Origin: Nitrospirota bacterium
GTDB lineage: Bacteria; Nitrospirota; Thermodesulfovibrionia; Thermodesulfovibrionales; JdFR-88
Direction of reading: 5' to 3'
DNA length: 64,000 nucleotides
NCBI GenBank assembly: GCA_021813405.1
Contig: JAKAKS010000043.1
Location: 19,083 to 83,082, forward strand
How positions within the stretch are numbered: position 1 is the first letter of the stretch; each line of letters starts with the position of its first letter. A program made the position numbers and the translations under genes. Below are positions 24,661 to 34,232 of this stretch, in pieces. The notes under the pieces are model-generated. The model saw only the letters and a program-made list of their open reading frames with translations. It was not told where the DNA came from and did no database searches.

Positions 24661-25716
24661 ATGGTAGCATCTGTTGCCTGGACTTTTTTTGTGCTGGCCG
24701 GGTTTGCGCTTTTTATGGGTAGCACGGTGTGCCGCCTGTGGGTACTGCCCCGGCAGGCAGGATGCGACGGCGACGTTATCATCCACAGGAGGATACGGGC
24801 GCTGGAAGGCCTGGGGGTCTTGCTGTTAATTGCAGGGGCGCTCTTCGGGCTGGCAGCACGCTCCCTGGAAATGAGCGGCCGCCCCATGTACGATATCTTT
24901 ACGGTATTGCCGGTAGTGCTCAACCGCACCCATTACGGGACAGTATGGAAAACCGGCGCGGTCTGCATACTGCTGTTGCTGGGGTTGTGGACTGCCGGCG
25001 GTAAATTGTCGCGCTTGCGCCCATATCAGCTGTTTACATTTGCCGTACTGCTGGTGCTGGCTGCAACCAGAAGCGCAGCGGGCCACGCGGCAGACAAAGG
25101 GGATTTTACCGTCCCGGAGATGGCCGACTGGCTGCATCTGCTGTCTGCGTCGGTTTGGGGAGGCGGCCTTATCATCCTTTCTTTTGCCGTTCCGCCCGGC
25201 CTCAGCTGCATTGAAGCCGAGTCCCTGAAGGTCCCGCGCGCTGCGGAGATGGTGTCACGGTTTTCAGCCATGGCCGGAGCGGCGCTGGGCATGATGATTA
25301 TTACCGCATATTACAACGGAAACCATTATGTAAAGACCTGCGCCCTGGCCACCGGAACAGGCTACGGGCAAACGGTGCTGGCCAAGATGGCCCTCCTGGG
25401 CCTGCTTGTTGCACTTGGCGGCTATAACCGTTATATTAGTCTGCCACTTTTAAGAAAGCTTGCCGGTTATCCTGAGACCGGGTTTGTTTACAGGCACGTG
25501 GTAAAGCGTTATTTTTCCTTCCTCATCCCAAAGTGGAACGATGATAATGCAACTGAAAAATTTGTTAGGAAGGTAAGGGTGGAGGCGGTTATTGTTTTGA
25601 TTGTTTTTCTCCTTGCTTCCATGCTAAGGCATGGCATGCCCGCGATACATGCCCATCCCATGGGCCGGCCAGGCGCCGGCCCGGGTATGCCCATGCCGCA
25701 TCACGAAGGAATGTAA
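24661..25716 (+). CDS. copD: CopD-family membrane protein with His/Met-rich C-terminal tail
   Basis: A 351-residue multi-helix membrane protein matching the CopD domain: VPEMADWLHLLSASVWGGGLIILS, FSAMAGAALGMMIITAYYN and LLVALGGYNRYISLPLL. CopD is proposed to import copper handed over by CopC. The last ~30 residues are unusually rich in His and Met (HGMPAIHAHPMGRPG then GMPMPHHEGM), a likely copper-binding tail. The ATG at 24661 is spaced correctly from GGGGGAG; an in-frame GTG at 24655 is too close to it. Confidence 0.9.
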   Translation: MVASVAWTFFVLAGFALFMGSTVCRLWVLPRQAGCDGDVIIHRRIRALEGLGVLLLIAGALFGLAARSLEMSGRPMYDIFTVLPVVLNRTHYGTVWKTGAVCILLLLGLWTAGGKLSRLRPYQLFTFAVLLVLAATRSAAGHAADKGDFTVPEMADWLHLLSASVWGGGLIILSFAVPPGLSCIEAESLKVPRAAEMVSRFSAMAGAALGMMIITAYYNGNHYVKTCALATGTGYGQTVLAKMALLGLLVALGGYNRYISLPLLRKLAGYPETGFVYRHVVKRYFSFLIPKWNDDNATEKFVRKVRVEAVIVLIVFLLASMLRHGMPAIHAHPMGRPGAGPGMPMPHHEGM

Positions 25717-25726
25717 GGAGTTTACT

Positions 25727-27295
25727 GTGGCCACCAGGTACGGGTCTCTTATAGAAGCCTTCATTGAACAGGCACGCGGCGCATGGGCAAGGCCGGCCGT
25801 TTCGGATACCACCGGGAAAAATCTGACCTATGGCAAAACCCTGACCGGCGCTGTTTTACTGGCTGGGCTTATAAACAGGGCCGCTTCCGGTGAAAACTAT
25901 ATAGGCGTGCTTCTGCCGCCCTCGGCCGCCGGTGTGGTTGCCAATCTTGCAGTCACGCTTTCAGGCAGGGTGGCCGTAAACCTGAACTATACATTGCCGC
26001 CACAGGCGTTCCGTTCCGCAATGGACCAGTGCCGGATAAAACACGTCCTTACGTCAAGAAGGATGATCGAAAGGTTTGGCGGCCTTCCGATGCCGGAGTC
26101 TGTAATTTTTCTGGAAGACGAAATTGCCAGGTTCACGCGGATGGACAGGATGAAGGCGGCCCTTAAAGCGCGCTTCCTGCCATCAGGCTCGCTTGTGCCC
26201 CAAAATGCCCACGCCGGTTCACCCGCAGCCGTGATCTTTTCATCTGGAAGCACCGGCGACCCCAAGGGGGTGGTGCTTTCCAACGGGAACTTACTTTCAA
26301 ATGTGAAAGGGATACAGGCAACCATCCGCACGCAACCGTCCGACTCCATATGCGCGGTGCTGCCGTTTTTCCATTGTCTGGGCTATACCGGCACCTTCTG
26401 GTTTCCGCTTCTGGCAGGGTTTAAAGCCGTATACCATACAAGTCCGCTGGACACGGCCACCGTGGTGGAAACGATACGCGAAAACAGGTGCACCATGCTG
26501 CTGGCCACACCCACCTTCCTTTTAAACTACATGAAAAAGGCCCGCGCACAGGATTTCAGCTCCCTCCGGCTGGTGATTACAGGTGCGGAGCGGCTTAAAA
26601 AAGAAGTTGCCGGCGCTTTTGAGGCCAGATTCGGCGTCCGCCCGATGGAGGGCTATGGGGCAACCGAATTGTCACCCGTTGTTTCCCTGAACGCGCCTGA
26701 CAATCCGGGCGAGGTAAATCATAAGGAAGGCACGGTTGGCCGCCCTCTGCCGGGGATAAGCATAAAGATTGTGGCCCCCGAGTCAGGTGAACCCCTGCCA
26801 ACAGGGCAGCATGGGATTATAAAAGTAAAAGGGCCAAATGTAATGACGGGCTACCTGAACAAGCCCGGCGAGACGATGCGTGTTATTGAAGACGGCTGGT
26901 ACGATACCGGCGACATCGGATTTATGGACGAGGACGGTTTTTTAACCATCACGGACAGGCTTTCTAGGTTCAGCAAGATAGCGGGTGAAATGGTGCCGCA
27001 CCTTGCCATCGAGGATGACCTGCACAATCGCCTGGAGATTGAACAGGCGCTTGCGGTAGTGTCCATGCATGATGCGAAGGGGGAAAGGCTTTTAGTGGTT
27101 TACACATCCGGCGCTGTGGATGCAGACCGCCTGTCCATGGCAATAGCGGAGTCCCGCCTGCCCAACCTCTGGAAGCCAGGGCGCAAGAGCCTGCTTCCTG
27201 TGGAGTCCCTTCCTGTCCTTGGGAGCGGGAAACTGGATATCAGGGGATTGAAGGAACTGGCCCTGAAAATGCTGGATAACAGCCGCGAACCGTGA
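25727..27295 (+). CDS. Acyl-CoA/acyl-ACP synthetase-like AMP-dependent ligase
   Basis: A 522-residue ANL-superfamily enzyme with the AMP-binding signature IFSSGSTGDPKGVVLS, GYGATELSPVVSLN, YDTGDIGFMDEDGFL and a C-terminal segment RLSRFSKIAGEMV that resembles the ligase half of Aas (2-acylglycerophosphoethanolamine acyltransferase/acyl-ACP synthetase). It probably activates fatty acids as acyl-AMP. The acyltransferase half is absent. The GTG start follows TAAGGAG. It is 10 bases after copD, so it may share the transcript, though the functional link is unclear. Confidence 0.85.
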   Translation: MATRYGSLIEAFIEQARGAWARPAVSDTTGKNLTYGKTLTGAVLLAGLINRAASGENYIGVLLPPSAAGVVANLAVTLSGRVAVNLNYTLPPQAFRSAMDQCRIKHVLTSRRMIERFGGLPMPESVIFLEDEIARFTRMDRMKAALKARFLPSGSLVPQNAHAGSPAAVIFSSGSTGDPKGVVLSNGNLLSNVKGIQATIRTQPSDSICAVLPFFHCLGYTGTFWFPLLAGFKAVYHTSPLDTATVVETIRENRCTMLLATPTFLLNYMKKARAQDFSSLRLVITGAERLKKEVAGAFEARFGVRPMEGYGATELSPVVSLNAPDNPGEVNHKEGTVGRPLPGISIKIVAPESGEPLPTGQHGIIKVKGPNVMTGYLNKPGETMRVIEDGWYDTGDIGFMDEDGFLTITDRLSRFSKIAGEMVPHLAIEDDLHNRLEIEQALAVVSMHDAKGERLLVVYTSGAVDADRLSMAIAESRLPNLWKPGRKSLLPVESLPVLGSGKLDIRGLKELALKMLDNSREP

Positions 27296-27433
27296 TCTGC
27301 AAACCATTGGCCGCTCACTAAAAACGGGCACGCAAATCTGTATTTCGCACGGCCCCGGCCCGGCAGGTTCTTGTAAAAAAAACGATAAAATGTAATTATA
27401 TGCAATGCTCTTTTGCTCAAGAGGGGTTGTCTT

Positions 27434-27877
27434 GTGAACGGTTCCTCAGGGGAATTATTCCAAAGAGGTATTGAGCTTCTGGAGAAAGGCGATTGCCTTA
27501 GCGCGCTTTCGGCATTCGAGAAATCCCTTGCCACTAACGGCTATACTGCCGCCTGCCAATCCTATATATCTTTTTTGAAAGCCACCGAAAGGGGGCAGCT
27601 TAACGCGGCGATATCAGAGCTGGAAGACCTGGCTGGCAAAGCGCCGGATGAGCCTGCCGTTTACCTTAACCTGGGCAAGCTTTATCTTAAAGCCGGCCGG
27701 AAGTCACAGGCCATAGAAACCTTCCGCAAGGGGCTTGGCTGCGGCAAGATGCCGGAGGCCATAAGGGTGCTGGAGCAGCTTGGCACACGGAAGCCGCCTG
27801 TTTTCAGGTTCCTTTCAAGGGACCATTTCCTTAATAAATATTCCGGAAAGCTGCTTAAAAAGCTTGGCCTGCGATAG
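27434..27877 (+). CDS. Small TPR protein
   Basis: A 147-residue protein with TPR-like units: LFQRGIELLEKGDCLSALSAFEKSL and PAVYLNLGKLYLKAGRKSQAIETFRKGLG. The C-terminus is basic (NKYSGKLLKKLGLR). The GTG start at 27434 follows GAGGGG. No signal peptide, so probably a cytoplasmic scaffold; the partner is unknown. Confidence 0.75.
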   Translation: MNGSSGELFQRGIELLEKGDCLSALSAFEKSLATNGYTAACQSYISFLKATERGQLNAAISELEDLAGKAPDEPAVYLNLGKLYLKAGRKSQAIETFRKGLGCGKMPEAIRVLEQLGTRKPPVFRFLSRDHFLNKYSGKLLKKLGLR

Positions 27878-27943
27878 CAGCCGGTCACACTGCCGCTCCC
27901 ATATGTTGAAAAAACCCCTCCCGGACTGTTTTAATACATAGGT

Positions 27944-29014
27944 ATGCTTAGGGCCATAGAGCATAAAAACGGCGCCGTTCTTATACTGGACCAGTCCAGG
28001 CTGCCACATTCCATAACGGACATCAAATGCACAAGCTGGCGGCAGGTGTCCCGCTGCATAAAAGAACTGAAGATACGCGGGGCACCGGCCATTGGCATAG
28101 CCGCCGCGATGGGCTATGCTCTGGGGGCAGAAGAGATAAACGCAAAGGACGCGGGGGTCCTCATTGAAAAACTGGCGCCCGTGTTCGAAGGGCTTTTTGA
28201 AAGCAGGCCGACGGCGGTAAACCTGGGCTGGGCCCTCCAGAGGATGATGGAAAAGGCGCGCCTGCTTGCCGGAGAAGGCCGCACCGTCCGGCAGATAAAG
28301 GACGCCCTGTGGCGCGAGGCCGGGCTTATACATAAGGAAGACATAAGGATAAACAAGGCCATAGGTGTTTGGGGCTCGCAATTCATAAAGGATGGCGACG
28401 TAATACTTACGCATTGCAACGCCGGGGCGCTGGCCACCGGGGGCTACGGTACGGCCACCGCGCCAATATTCCTTGCCCACAAGCAGGGCAAGCGGATACA
28501 CGTGATAGTGGACGAGACAAGGCCGGTTTTGCAGGGTGCCAGGCTTACCGCCCTGGAGATGCGCGAGGCCGGGATTCCCATGACGCTGATAACGGACAAT
28601 TCCGCGGGCGCGCTGTTGCACCAGGGGCGGATAAACCTGGCCATTGTGGGCACGGACAGGACCACAAGGAACGGCGACGTGGCAAACAAGATAGGCACCT
28701 ATTCAGTAGCCGTGCTGTGCAAGGAAAACAAAGTGCCTTTCTATGTGGCCGCCCCGCTTTCAAGCATAGATTTCTCCATGCGCTCCGGGGGGCTTATACC
28801 GATAGAGCAGAGGCACGAGGACGAAGTGTTTTTTGTAAGAGGCAAGAGGATAGCCCCAACAGGGATAAGGGCCGCCAATCTTGCCTTTGACGTAACGCCG
28901 GCCAAATACGTTACGGCGATAATAACCGAAGTGGGCGCGTTCAGGCCGAACCAGCTGAAAAGGATTGCATCGGGCAAGGGGGCCGGGCTGGACACGGTGA
29001 GGTATGTTCCTTGA
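27944..29014 (+). CDS. mtnA: S-methyl-5-thioribose-1-phosphate isomerase
   Basis: A 356-residue isomerase of the methionine salvage route, converting methylthioribose-1-P to methylthioribulose-1-P. It belongs to the eIF2B-alpha-like family and shows IRGAPAIGIAAAMGYALG, ILTHCNAGALATGGYGTA, DNSAGALL and IVGTDRTTRNGDVANKIGTY. No other mtn gene is in the window. Its stop overlaps the TTG start of the prenyl synthase. Confidence 0.94.
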   Translation: MLRAIEHKNGAVLILDQSRLPHSITDIKCTSWRQVSRCIKELKIRGAPAIGIAAAMGYALGAEEINAKDAGVLIEKLAPVFEGLFESRPTAVNLGWALQRMMEKARLLAGEGRTVRQIKDALWREAGLIHKEDIRINKAIGVWGSQFIKDGDVILTHCNAGALATGGYGTATAPIFLAHKQGKRIHVIVDETRPVLQGARLTALEMREAGIPMTLITDNSAGALLHQGRINLAIVGTDRTTRNGDVANKIGTYSVAVLCKENKVPFYVAAPLSSIDFSMRSGGLIPIEQRHEDEVFFVRGKRIAPTGIRAANLAFDVTPAKYVTAIITEVGAFRPNQLKRIASGKGAGLDTVRYVP

Positions 29015-30003
29015 TAGCAAAAAAAATTGATTCGGATTTCAAACGTGTTTTCGAGACTTACGACAACGAGCTGACCCTGGTGGAGAAGGAACTGCGTGAC
29101 CTTTTTGCAAGCAATGTTTTTGTTATCCCGCTGATAGGCAAGTACATAACCGACGGCGGGGGCAAAAGGATAAGGCCGCTTTTTCTTGTGGCCAGCGCCG
29201 GCCTTTGCGGATACGCGGGGCAAACGCATATTCCTTTGGCCGCGGTAATAGAGTCCATACACACTGCTTCTCTTCTCCATGATGATGTGATAGACGGGGC
29301 GGACATACGCCGGGGGCGTACCGCCGCGCAGGGCATCTGGGGCAATGAGGTTGTGGTGCTGGTTGGGGATTACCTGTATTCAAACGCGCTCAGAAAAGCC
29401 GTCTCCTGCGGCAACACCCAGATAGTTGGCGCGCTGTCAAATGCGGTAAGCTCGATGACCGAAGGCGAGCTCCTTCAACTGGAAAAAACGGGCGACCCCC
29501 ATATCACAGAAGACGAATACCTGAAAATAATATCCCTGAAAACAGGATTTCTGATTTCCACGGCATGCCGGATAGGGGCAATACTTGGCGGAGTTTCCCC
29601 GGAGCACCAGGAAGCACTTGCTAATTTCGGAATGAAGGCCGGCACTGCATTCCAGATAGTTGATGACCTGCTGGATTACATGTCCGGCTCCGGCGTGTTC
29701 GGGAAAAAGCTGGGAAAAGACCTGGAGGAAGGCAAAATAACTCTGCCGCTTATATACGCCCTGGAAAACGCCTCCGGCGCCGAGCGCAGGGAGATGGAAG
29801 CCCTTATAGAAGGCGGTCTTTCAAACGGCGGGCTGGACGCCGTCCGGGCAATGCTGGAAAAGCACAGGGCCATAGAAAGGGCGCTGGCAAAAGCGGAGCA
29901 TCTGCTGTCTGAAGCCAAAGCCGGGCTGGAGCAGTTTACGCCAAATCCGGCCAGGCAGGCCCTGATGTCGCTTGCCGATTATGCAATGCACAGAGGTCAT
30001 TAA
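29011..30003 (+). CDS. Polyprenyl diphosphate synthase
   Basis: A 330-residue trans-prenyltransferase with both Asp-rich motifs, LLHDDVIDGADIRRG and FQIVDDLLDYM, plus GGGKRIRPLF. By length and the ISPB-like N-terminus it probably makes the C40-C50 side chain of a respiratory quinone. Residues before the first motif are small (TAS), compatible with a long product. It starts at a TTG overlapping the mtnA stop (TTGA). Confidence 0.92.
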   Translation: MIAKKIDSDFKRVFETYDNELTLVEKELRDLFASNVFVIPLIGKYITDGGGKRIRPLFLVASAGLCGYAGQTHIPLAAVIESIHTASLLHDDVIDGADIRRGRTAAQGIWGNEVVVLVGDYLYSNALRKAVSCGNTQIVGALSNAVSSMTEGELLQLEKTGDPHITEDEYLKIISLKTGFLISTACRIGAILGGVSPEHQEALANFGMKAGTAFQIVDDLLDYMSGSGVFGKKLGKDLEEGKITLPLIYALENASGAERREMEALIEGGLSNGGLDAVRAMLEKHRAIERALAKAEHLLSEAKAGLEQFTPNPARQALMSLADYAMHRGH

Positions 30004-30004
30004 G

Positions 30005-30514
30005 ATGCACCCGATTGTAAAACTGGCCAAGGCATCGGTGGAGCAGTACGTAAAAAACGGAAACACGCCGGACCTGCCAGACAGCCTGCCTGAAGAGATG
30101 CTAAACAAGGCCGGGGTGTTTGTATGCCTTAAAGTAAACGGGCAGTTGAGGGGCTGCATAGGCACTATAGAACCGGTTACTGATTGTGTTGCGCAGGAGG
30201 CCGTCAGAAACGCCGTGGCCGCCGCCGTTTCCGACCCCAGATTTTTGCCTGTGGGCCAGCACGAGCTTAATTCGATTGAATATGCGGTAGACGTGCTCTG
30301 CCCTGCGGAAAAAGTGGCAGGCACTTCCGAGCTGGACCCCATACGCTACGGCGTGATAGTAAGGAAAGGAAGGCGCAAGGGGCTTTTATTGCCGGATATA
30401 GAAGGCGTGGACTCCGCAGATGCCCAGGTGAGCATTGCAAGGGCCAAGGCCGGCATTGCGCCGGACGATAAGGACGTGGAAATTTACCGGTTTGAGGTCA
30501 GGAGATTTAAATGA
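30005..30514 (+). CDS. AMMECR1-domain protein (AmmeMemoRadiSam system protein A-like)
   Basis: A 169-residue AMMECR1 domain: the hallmark LRGCIGTIEP is present, with GVFVCLKVNGQ before it and RYGVIVRKGRRKGLLLPDIEGVDSAD after it. In many bacteria this domain accompanies a Memo-like protein and a radical SAM enzyme; neither is adjacent here. The start at 30005 follows GAGG. Its stop overlaps the next start by 4 bases (ATGA). Confidence 0.9.
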   Translation: MHPIVKLAKASVEQYVKNGNTPDLPDSLPEEMLNKAGVFVCLKVNGQLRGCIGTIEPVTDCVAQEAVRNAVAAAVSDPRFLPVGQHELNSIEYAVDVLCPAEKVAGTSELDPIRYGVIVRKGRRKGLLLPDIEGVDSADAQVSIARAKAGIAPDDKDVEIYRFEVRRFK

Positions 30515-32022
30515 GCGGTCTCCCGGATAGGGGAGATACTTCTCAGACCACATTGCCAAAGCTGCTGGTACGGCTTCACCGCGCCCGGGCGACGGGAACG
30601 CTCTCGGTCAGTTCAGGCGCACTCTTAAAAAAAATCTTTTTTAAAAAAGGCTCGGCCATATTCGCGTCTTCCAATTTCGAGGACGACCGGCTTGGCGAGA
30701 TGCTGGTGAAGTCCGGCAAGATAACCGTTGAACAGTACGACCGCTCCGTGGGACTGCTTAAAACCGGCAAGAGGCTTGGCGCGATACTTGTTGAGCTTGG
30801 CTATATAACGCCCAAGGAGCTTTTCTGGGGGGTCAAGTACCAGGTAAAGGAAATAATATACAGCGCCTTCCAGTTCGACAGGGCGGAATACGAATTTTCC
30901 GAGGACGAGCACGGGCAGGACGAAGTGATCACGCTTAAGATGAGCATGGGCAACCTTATCTACGAGGGCGTGAAGAGGATAGAAAACTGGACCAGGATCA
31001 GGAAAGAGCTGCCAGCCACCGAGTCTGTGCTGAAACTTAATGACGACCCGCTTAGCCTTTTCCAGGAAGTAGAGCTATCGCCCACGGACAAAAAGATACT
31101 TTCCCTGGTGGACGGAAAGAGAAACATTAAACATGTAATCGAAGACTCCTGGCTGAACGGGTTTGAGGCTATGAAGATACTGTACGTGCTGTGGTCCATA
31201 GGCATCCTCACGGAAAAAAAAGTGGAGGGCGCGGCCATATCCGTGGACGAGTTGTTCAGGCCCGTTTCAGAAGGCGAGGAAACGCTCCGCAGGCGGGTGG
31301 AAGAAATGGAAAAGAGGGTTGCCTCCGGAAGCAGTTACGGGCTGTTGGGCGTTGAGCCGGAGGCCGGGCTTGACCAGATCAAGAAAAACTATTACCGCCT
31401 TGCCAAGGAGTTCCATCCGGACCGCCTTTTTGATTCGGACGATTCCGTACTCAAGGACAGACTGTCGGCCATCTTCGATTCCATTACAGACGCCTACAAC
31501 TCCCTTAAAGAGGCGGCTTATTTAAGCGAGGAGGCGTTTATCGGAGAAGGAGCCGGCGCCTCAAGGCAGGCGGAGTCTTTCGCCGGTGACCCGTTTGGCG
31601 GGCAGGACGCCTTCAGGCTGGACGATCTGGACGAAACGCCGGCAAAAAACACTGATTCTAAAAAAGACGAAGAAAAAGCCGCCCAGGAGCATAAGCATGG
31701 GCTGGAAACGCTTAAATCCGGTAATGTTAAAAAAGCTTTGGGCTATCTGAAACTGGCAACCGAATTAAACCCCAGAAAAGCAGAATACTGGAGCGTCCTG
31801 GCGCTGGCCTGGATCAGAAGCGGCGGATCTGTCAGAGAGGCGGAGCATGCCCTCAGGGAGGCGATAAAACTGGACCCTGGCAAGGGGGACTATTACGCCA
31901 ACCTGGGGCTTTTATTCATGAAGGCTGGCAGTACACAGGATGCCAAAAAACAGTTTGAGATGGCCCTGGCCCTGGAACCTGGCAATCAGAAAGCCAGACA
32001 GGGCCTGAAACAGATCAGGTAA
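30511..32022 (+). CDS. PATAN (DUF4388)-DnaJ-TPR fusion protein
   Basis: A 503-residue protein: an N-terminal DUF4388/PATAN region (LVRLHRARATGTLSVSSGALLKKIFFKKG, then LGEMLVKSGKITVEQYD and LGAILVELGYITPKEL), a J domain at about 275-335 with an intact HPD (AKEFHPDRLF), an acidic linker, and C-terminal TPRs (HGLETLKSGNVKKALGYLKLA, ADYYANLGLLFMKAG-like). PATAN modules occur in signalling and gliding-type proteins. The J domain should engage an Hsp70, such as the DnaK encoded at 45826. Function is unassigned. Confidence 0.85.
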   Translation: MSGLPDRGDTSQTTLPKLLVRLHRARATGTLSVSSGALLKKIFFKKGSAIFASSNFEDDRLGEMLVKSGKITVEQYDRSVGLLKTGKRLGAILVELGYITPKELFWGVKYQVKEIIYSAFQFDRAEYEFSEDEHGQDEVITLKMSMGNLIYEGVKRIENWTRIRKELPATESVLKLNDDPLSLFQEVELSPTDKKILSLVDGKRNIKHVIEDSWLNGFEAMKILYVLWSIGILTEKKVEGAAISVDELFRPVSEGEETLRRRVEEMEKRVASGSSYGLLGVEPEAGLDQIKKNYYRLAKEFHPDRLFDSDDSVLKDRLSAIFDSITDAYNSLKEAAYLSEEAFIGEGAGASRQAESFAGDPFGGQDAFRLDDLDETPAKNTDSKKDEEKAAQEHKHGLETLKSGNVKKALGYLKLATELNPRKAEYWSVLALAWIRSGGSVREAEHALREAIKLDPGKGDYYANLGLLFMKAGSTQDAKKQFEMALALEPGNQKARQGLKQIR

Positions 32023-32320
32023 ATCAGGCATTTGCGGCGAGGCTGATACTCATGAATTTTAATGCGGGTGAGATATGGCACAAGACTTAAAATCGGCTAA
32101 TCTCAAAGTTTCATTTATCGGCGGGCCAATGCCCCTTAATCACTTGAGCAGCCGCTCGCGGAAAATACATGCTTTTTTAAATAAATTTGGCGCCGGGGAT
32201 TTTGCAACCGGCTTGGTGAGGCCGTTTGTCTCCGGAAGGCTAATGATGCTTAAAAAGTAGTTTTTTGCACTGCCTGCCAGCCTTGACATTTCCCATCCCA
32301 TGCTATTAAATACTGAGTAT
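32023..32320. other. Non-coding leader upstream of the B12 riboswitch
   Basis: About 300 bases with no convincing gene. A 61-codon open frame at 32075-32260 lacks a ribosome site and family resemblance. The promoter for the cobalamin operon must lie here, but I see no clear consensus pair. Confidence 0.5.
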
Positions 32321-32503
32321 CGCAGGCGTCCGGAAGGGCACTGGCCCCATGGACAATGAGGGAATCCCGTAAGGTGAAAAACCAAATCGGGAGCGGTCCC
32401 GCCGCTGTAGCCGGGGACGGACCCCCAATAGAATGGCCACTGTGCCGGAAAGCATGGGAAGGCTTGGGGGAGCAAGGAAGATCCGGAAGCCAGAAGACCT
32501 GCC
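32321..32503 (+). promoter_or_regulatory. Adenosylcobalamin riboswitch
   Basis: The conserved elements occur in order: GCAGGCGTC (5' strand of P1), GAGGGAATCCCGT, AAATCGGGAGCGGTCCCGCCGC split by the family pattern, CTGTAGCCGGGGAC, CACTGTGCCGGAAAGC..GGGAAGG and the 3' end CCGGAAGCCAGAAGACCTGCC shortened here as GGAAGCCAGAAGACCTGC. The 3' CTGC and GAC pair back to the 5' GCAG and GTC. It precedes seven cobalamin genes by about 160 bases, so it should shut off the operon when AdoCbl is abundant. Confidence 0.93.
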
Positions 32504-32660
32504 CGCGAAGCGAAAAAACCTTTCCGCGGAAGAGAGGCAGGCAGGTTTTTAAAAAACTGCCTTGGGATGAAGAAGCTGGGTGCAATCCCGTCGAAGCGGT
32601 AGAGACGCAAAAAAGCGTATCTACATGGTCCTTCGCCGGGATTTTTTATTTGGAGGTGAA
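32503..32660 (+). promoter_or_regulatory. Riboswitch expression platform (candidate hairpins)
   Basis: After the aptamer come CCGCG/CGCGG arms (32503-32527) and a near-palindrome GGCAGG-T5-A6-CTGCC at about 32540-32563. The second could act as a terminator-like or anti-terminator stem. No classical stem followed by a long T-run is present. The cobU ribosome site GGAGGTG lies at 32652. Confidence 0.4.
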
Positions 32661-33164
32661 ATGTTAAAACTGGTTCTGGGCGGCGCAAGAAGCGGCAAAA
32701 GCTCCTTTGCCTTAAGCGAAGGTGAAAGGTTCAAAAGCCCGCGGGCGCTTTTGGCCACAATGCAGCCGATGGATGGCGAAACAAAACTTCGCGTGGCCGC
32801 GCATAAGAAGGAACGCGGCAGAAGGTGGAAGACCTTTGAGGAGCCAGTAAAAACAGCGCACCTCATCAAACAGCTTAAACCGGATTTTAATGTGATCATA
32901 GTGGACTGCATCACTCTCTGGCTTTCAAACCTGATGCTGAGGAATGCTGACATAACCCGCGAGACGGACGCCTTAATAAAAGCCGCTTGCGCGCCGGGGG
33001 CGGTTGTGATTACTGTTTCAAATGAGGTTGGCATGTCCATAGTGCCCGAAAACGCGCTGGCCAGGGCCTTCAGGGACGAAGCCGGCAGGCTCAACCGCAG
33101 ACTGGCCGAGGCCGCGGGCGAGGCCTGGCTTGTTGTGGCCGGGCTGCCTCAGAAAATAAAATAG
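32661..33164 (+). CDS. cobU: Adenosylcobinamide kinase / adenosylcobinamide-phosphate guanylyltransferase
   Basis: A 167-residue bifunctional enzyme phosphorylating adenosylcobinamide and adding GMP. The P-loop LVLGGARSGKSSFA is at the start; HKKERGRRWKTFEEP, VDCITLWLSNLM and VSNEVGMSIVPENALARAFRDEAG are family hallmarks. The ATG at 32661 follows GGAGGTGAA. First gene of the riboswitch-controlled cobalamin operon. Confidence 0.95.
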   Translation: MLKLVLGGARSGKSSFALSEGERFKSPRALLATMQPMDGETKLRVAAHKKERGRRWKTFEEPVKTAHLIKQLKPDFNVIIVDCITLWLSNLMLRNADITRETDALIKAACAPGAVVITVSNEVGMSIVPENALARAFRDEAGRLNRRLAEAAGEAWLVVAGLPQKIK

Positions 33165-33173
33165 GGGGAATTT

Positions 33174-34232
33174 ATGCTGAAAAAAACCCTGAAGAAAATA
33201 AAACCGGCTGACAAGGATTTTGAAGCCAAAGCGCGCGCCCGGCTGGACACACTTACGCACCCGCCCGGCAGCCTTGGAAAGCTGGAAGACATAGCCGCAA
33301 GGCTTGCCGCGATACAACGGAGCGCCATGCCGGAGTTTTCCGGCAAAAAGGTCATCTTCACATTTTCCGGAGATCATGGAGTTACAGAGGAGCATGTTTC
33401 TGTCTACCCGAAAGAAGTTACCCGGCAGATGGTCCTTAACTTCATCCGGGGCGGCGCGGGGATAAACGTGCTGGCCCGGCACGCGGGGGCTGAAGTGATC
33501 GTGGTAGATATGGGAGTGGATGCCGAGTTCAAAGAACTGCCGGGCCTCATAAACAAAAAGGTTCTGCGCGGAACAAAGAACATGCGAAAGGGCCCCGCCA
33601 TGAGCAGGGAAGATGCCGTAAGGTGCATTGAGGCTGGAATCGGGCTTGCCGATGAGTTCAGCCGCAAAGGTTACGGGCTTATGGGCACCGGCGACATGGG
33701 GATAGGAAACACCACGCCATCCTCCGCCATAGCCTGCGTGCTTGCAGGTATGCCTGCAAGTAAAGTGACCGGCAAGGGCACGGGGATATCAGAGAAATCG
33801 CTTGCGGCAAAATGCAGGGTGATTGAGGACGCCATAGCATTAAACAGGCCGGATCCAACAGACCCCGTGGACGTTCTGGCCAAGGTTGGCGGGGCAGAGA
33901 TAGGCGGCATTGCCGGGTTGTGCATAGGAGCGGCGGCAAACGGCGTCCCGGTGATAGTGGACGGCTTCATCTCTACGGCTGGCGCACTGATAGCCTACGC
34001 GCTTGAACCCCTCACGGCACAATACATGTTTTCCGCGCACCGCTCGCAGGAGCCGGGGCAAAAGTGCATGCTGGATAAGATGGGGCTGGACCCCTTGCTT
34101 GATTTGAACATGCGGCTTGGCGAGGGCACGGGGGCAGCCCTTGCGATGCATCTGATAGAAGCGGCGCTGAAGATTTACAGGGAAATGGCCACGTTTGGCG
34201 AGGCGGGCGTAATTGGTGAGATGAATGTTTGA
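33174..34232 (+). CDS. cobT: Nicotinate-nucleotide--dimethylbenzimidazole phosphoribosyltransferase
   Basis: A 352-residue enzyme making alpha-ribazole phosphate, the lower-ligand precursor. Motifs: [53 protein letters not shown] and the catalytic Glu in [12 protein letters not shown]. It overlaps the cobS start by 8 bases. Confidence 0.97.
   Translation: MLKKTLKKIKPADKDFEAKARARLDTLTHPPGSLGKLEDIAARLAAIQRSAMPEFSGKKVIFTFSGDHGVTEEHVSVYPKEVTRQMVLNFIRGGAGINVLARHAGAEVIVVDMGVDAEFKELPGLINKKVLRGTKNMRKGPAMSREDAVRCIEAGIGLADEFSRKGYGLMGTGDMGIGNTTPSSAIACVLAGMPASKVTGKGTGISEKSLAAKCRVIEDAIALNRPDPTDPVDVLAKVGGAEIGGIAGLCIGAAANGVPVIVDGFISTAGALIAYALEPLTAQYMFSAHRSQEPGQKCMLDKMGLDPLLDLNMRLGEGTGAALAMHLIEAALKIYREMATFGEAGVIGEMNV

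Noticed and set aside
32075..32260. 61-codon open frame upstream of the riboswitch
   Set aside because: No ribosome site, no family resemblance, and it lies in what should be the promoter/leader region of the cobalamin operon.
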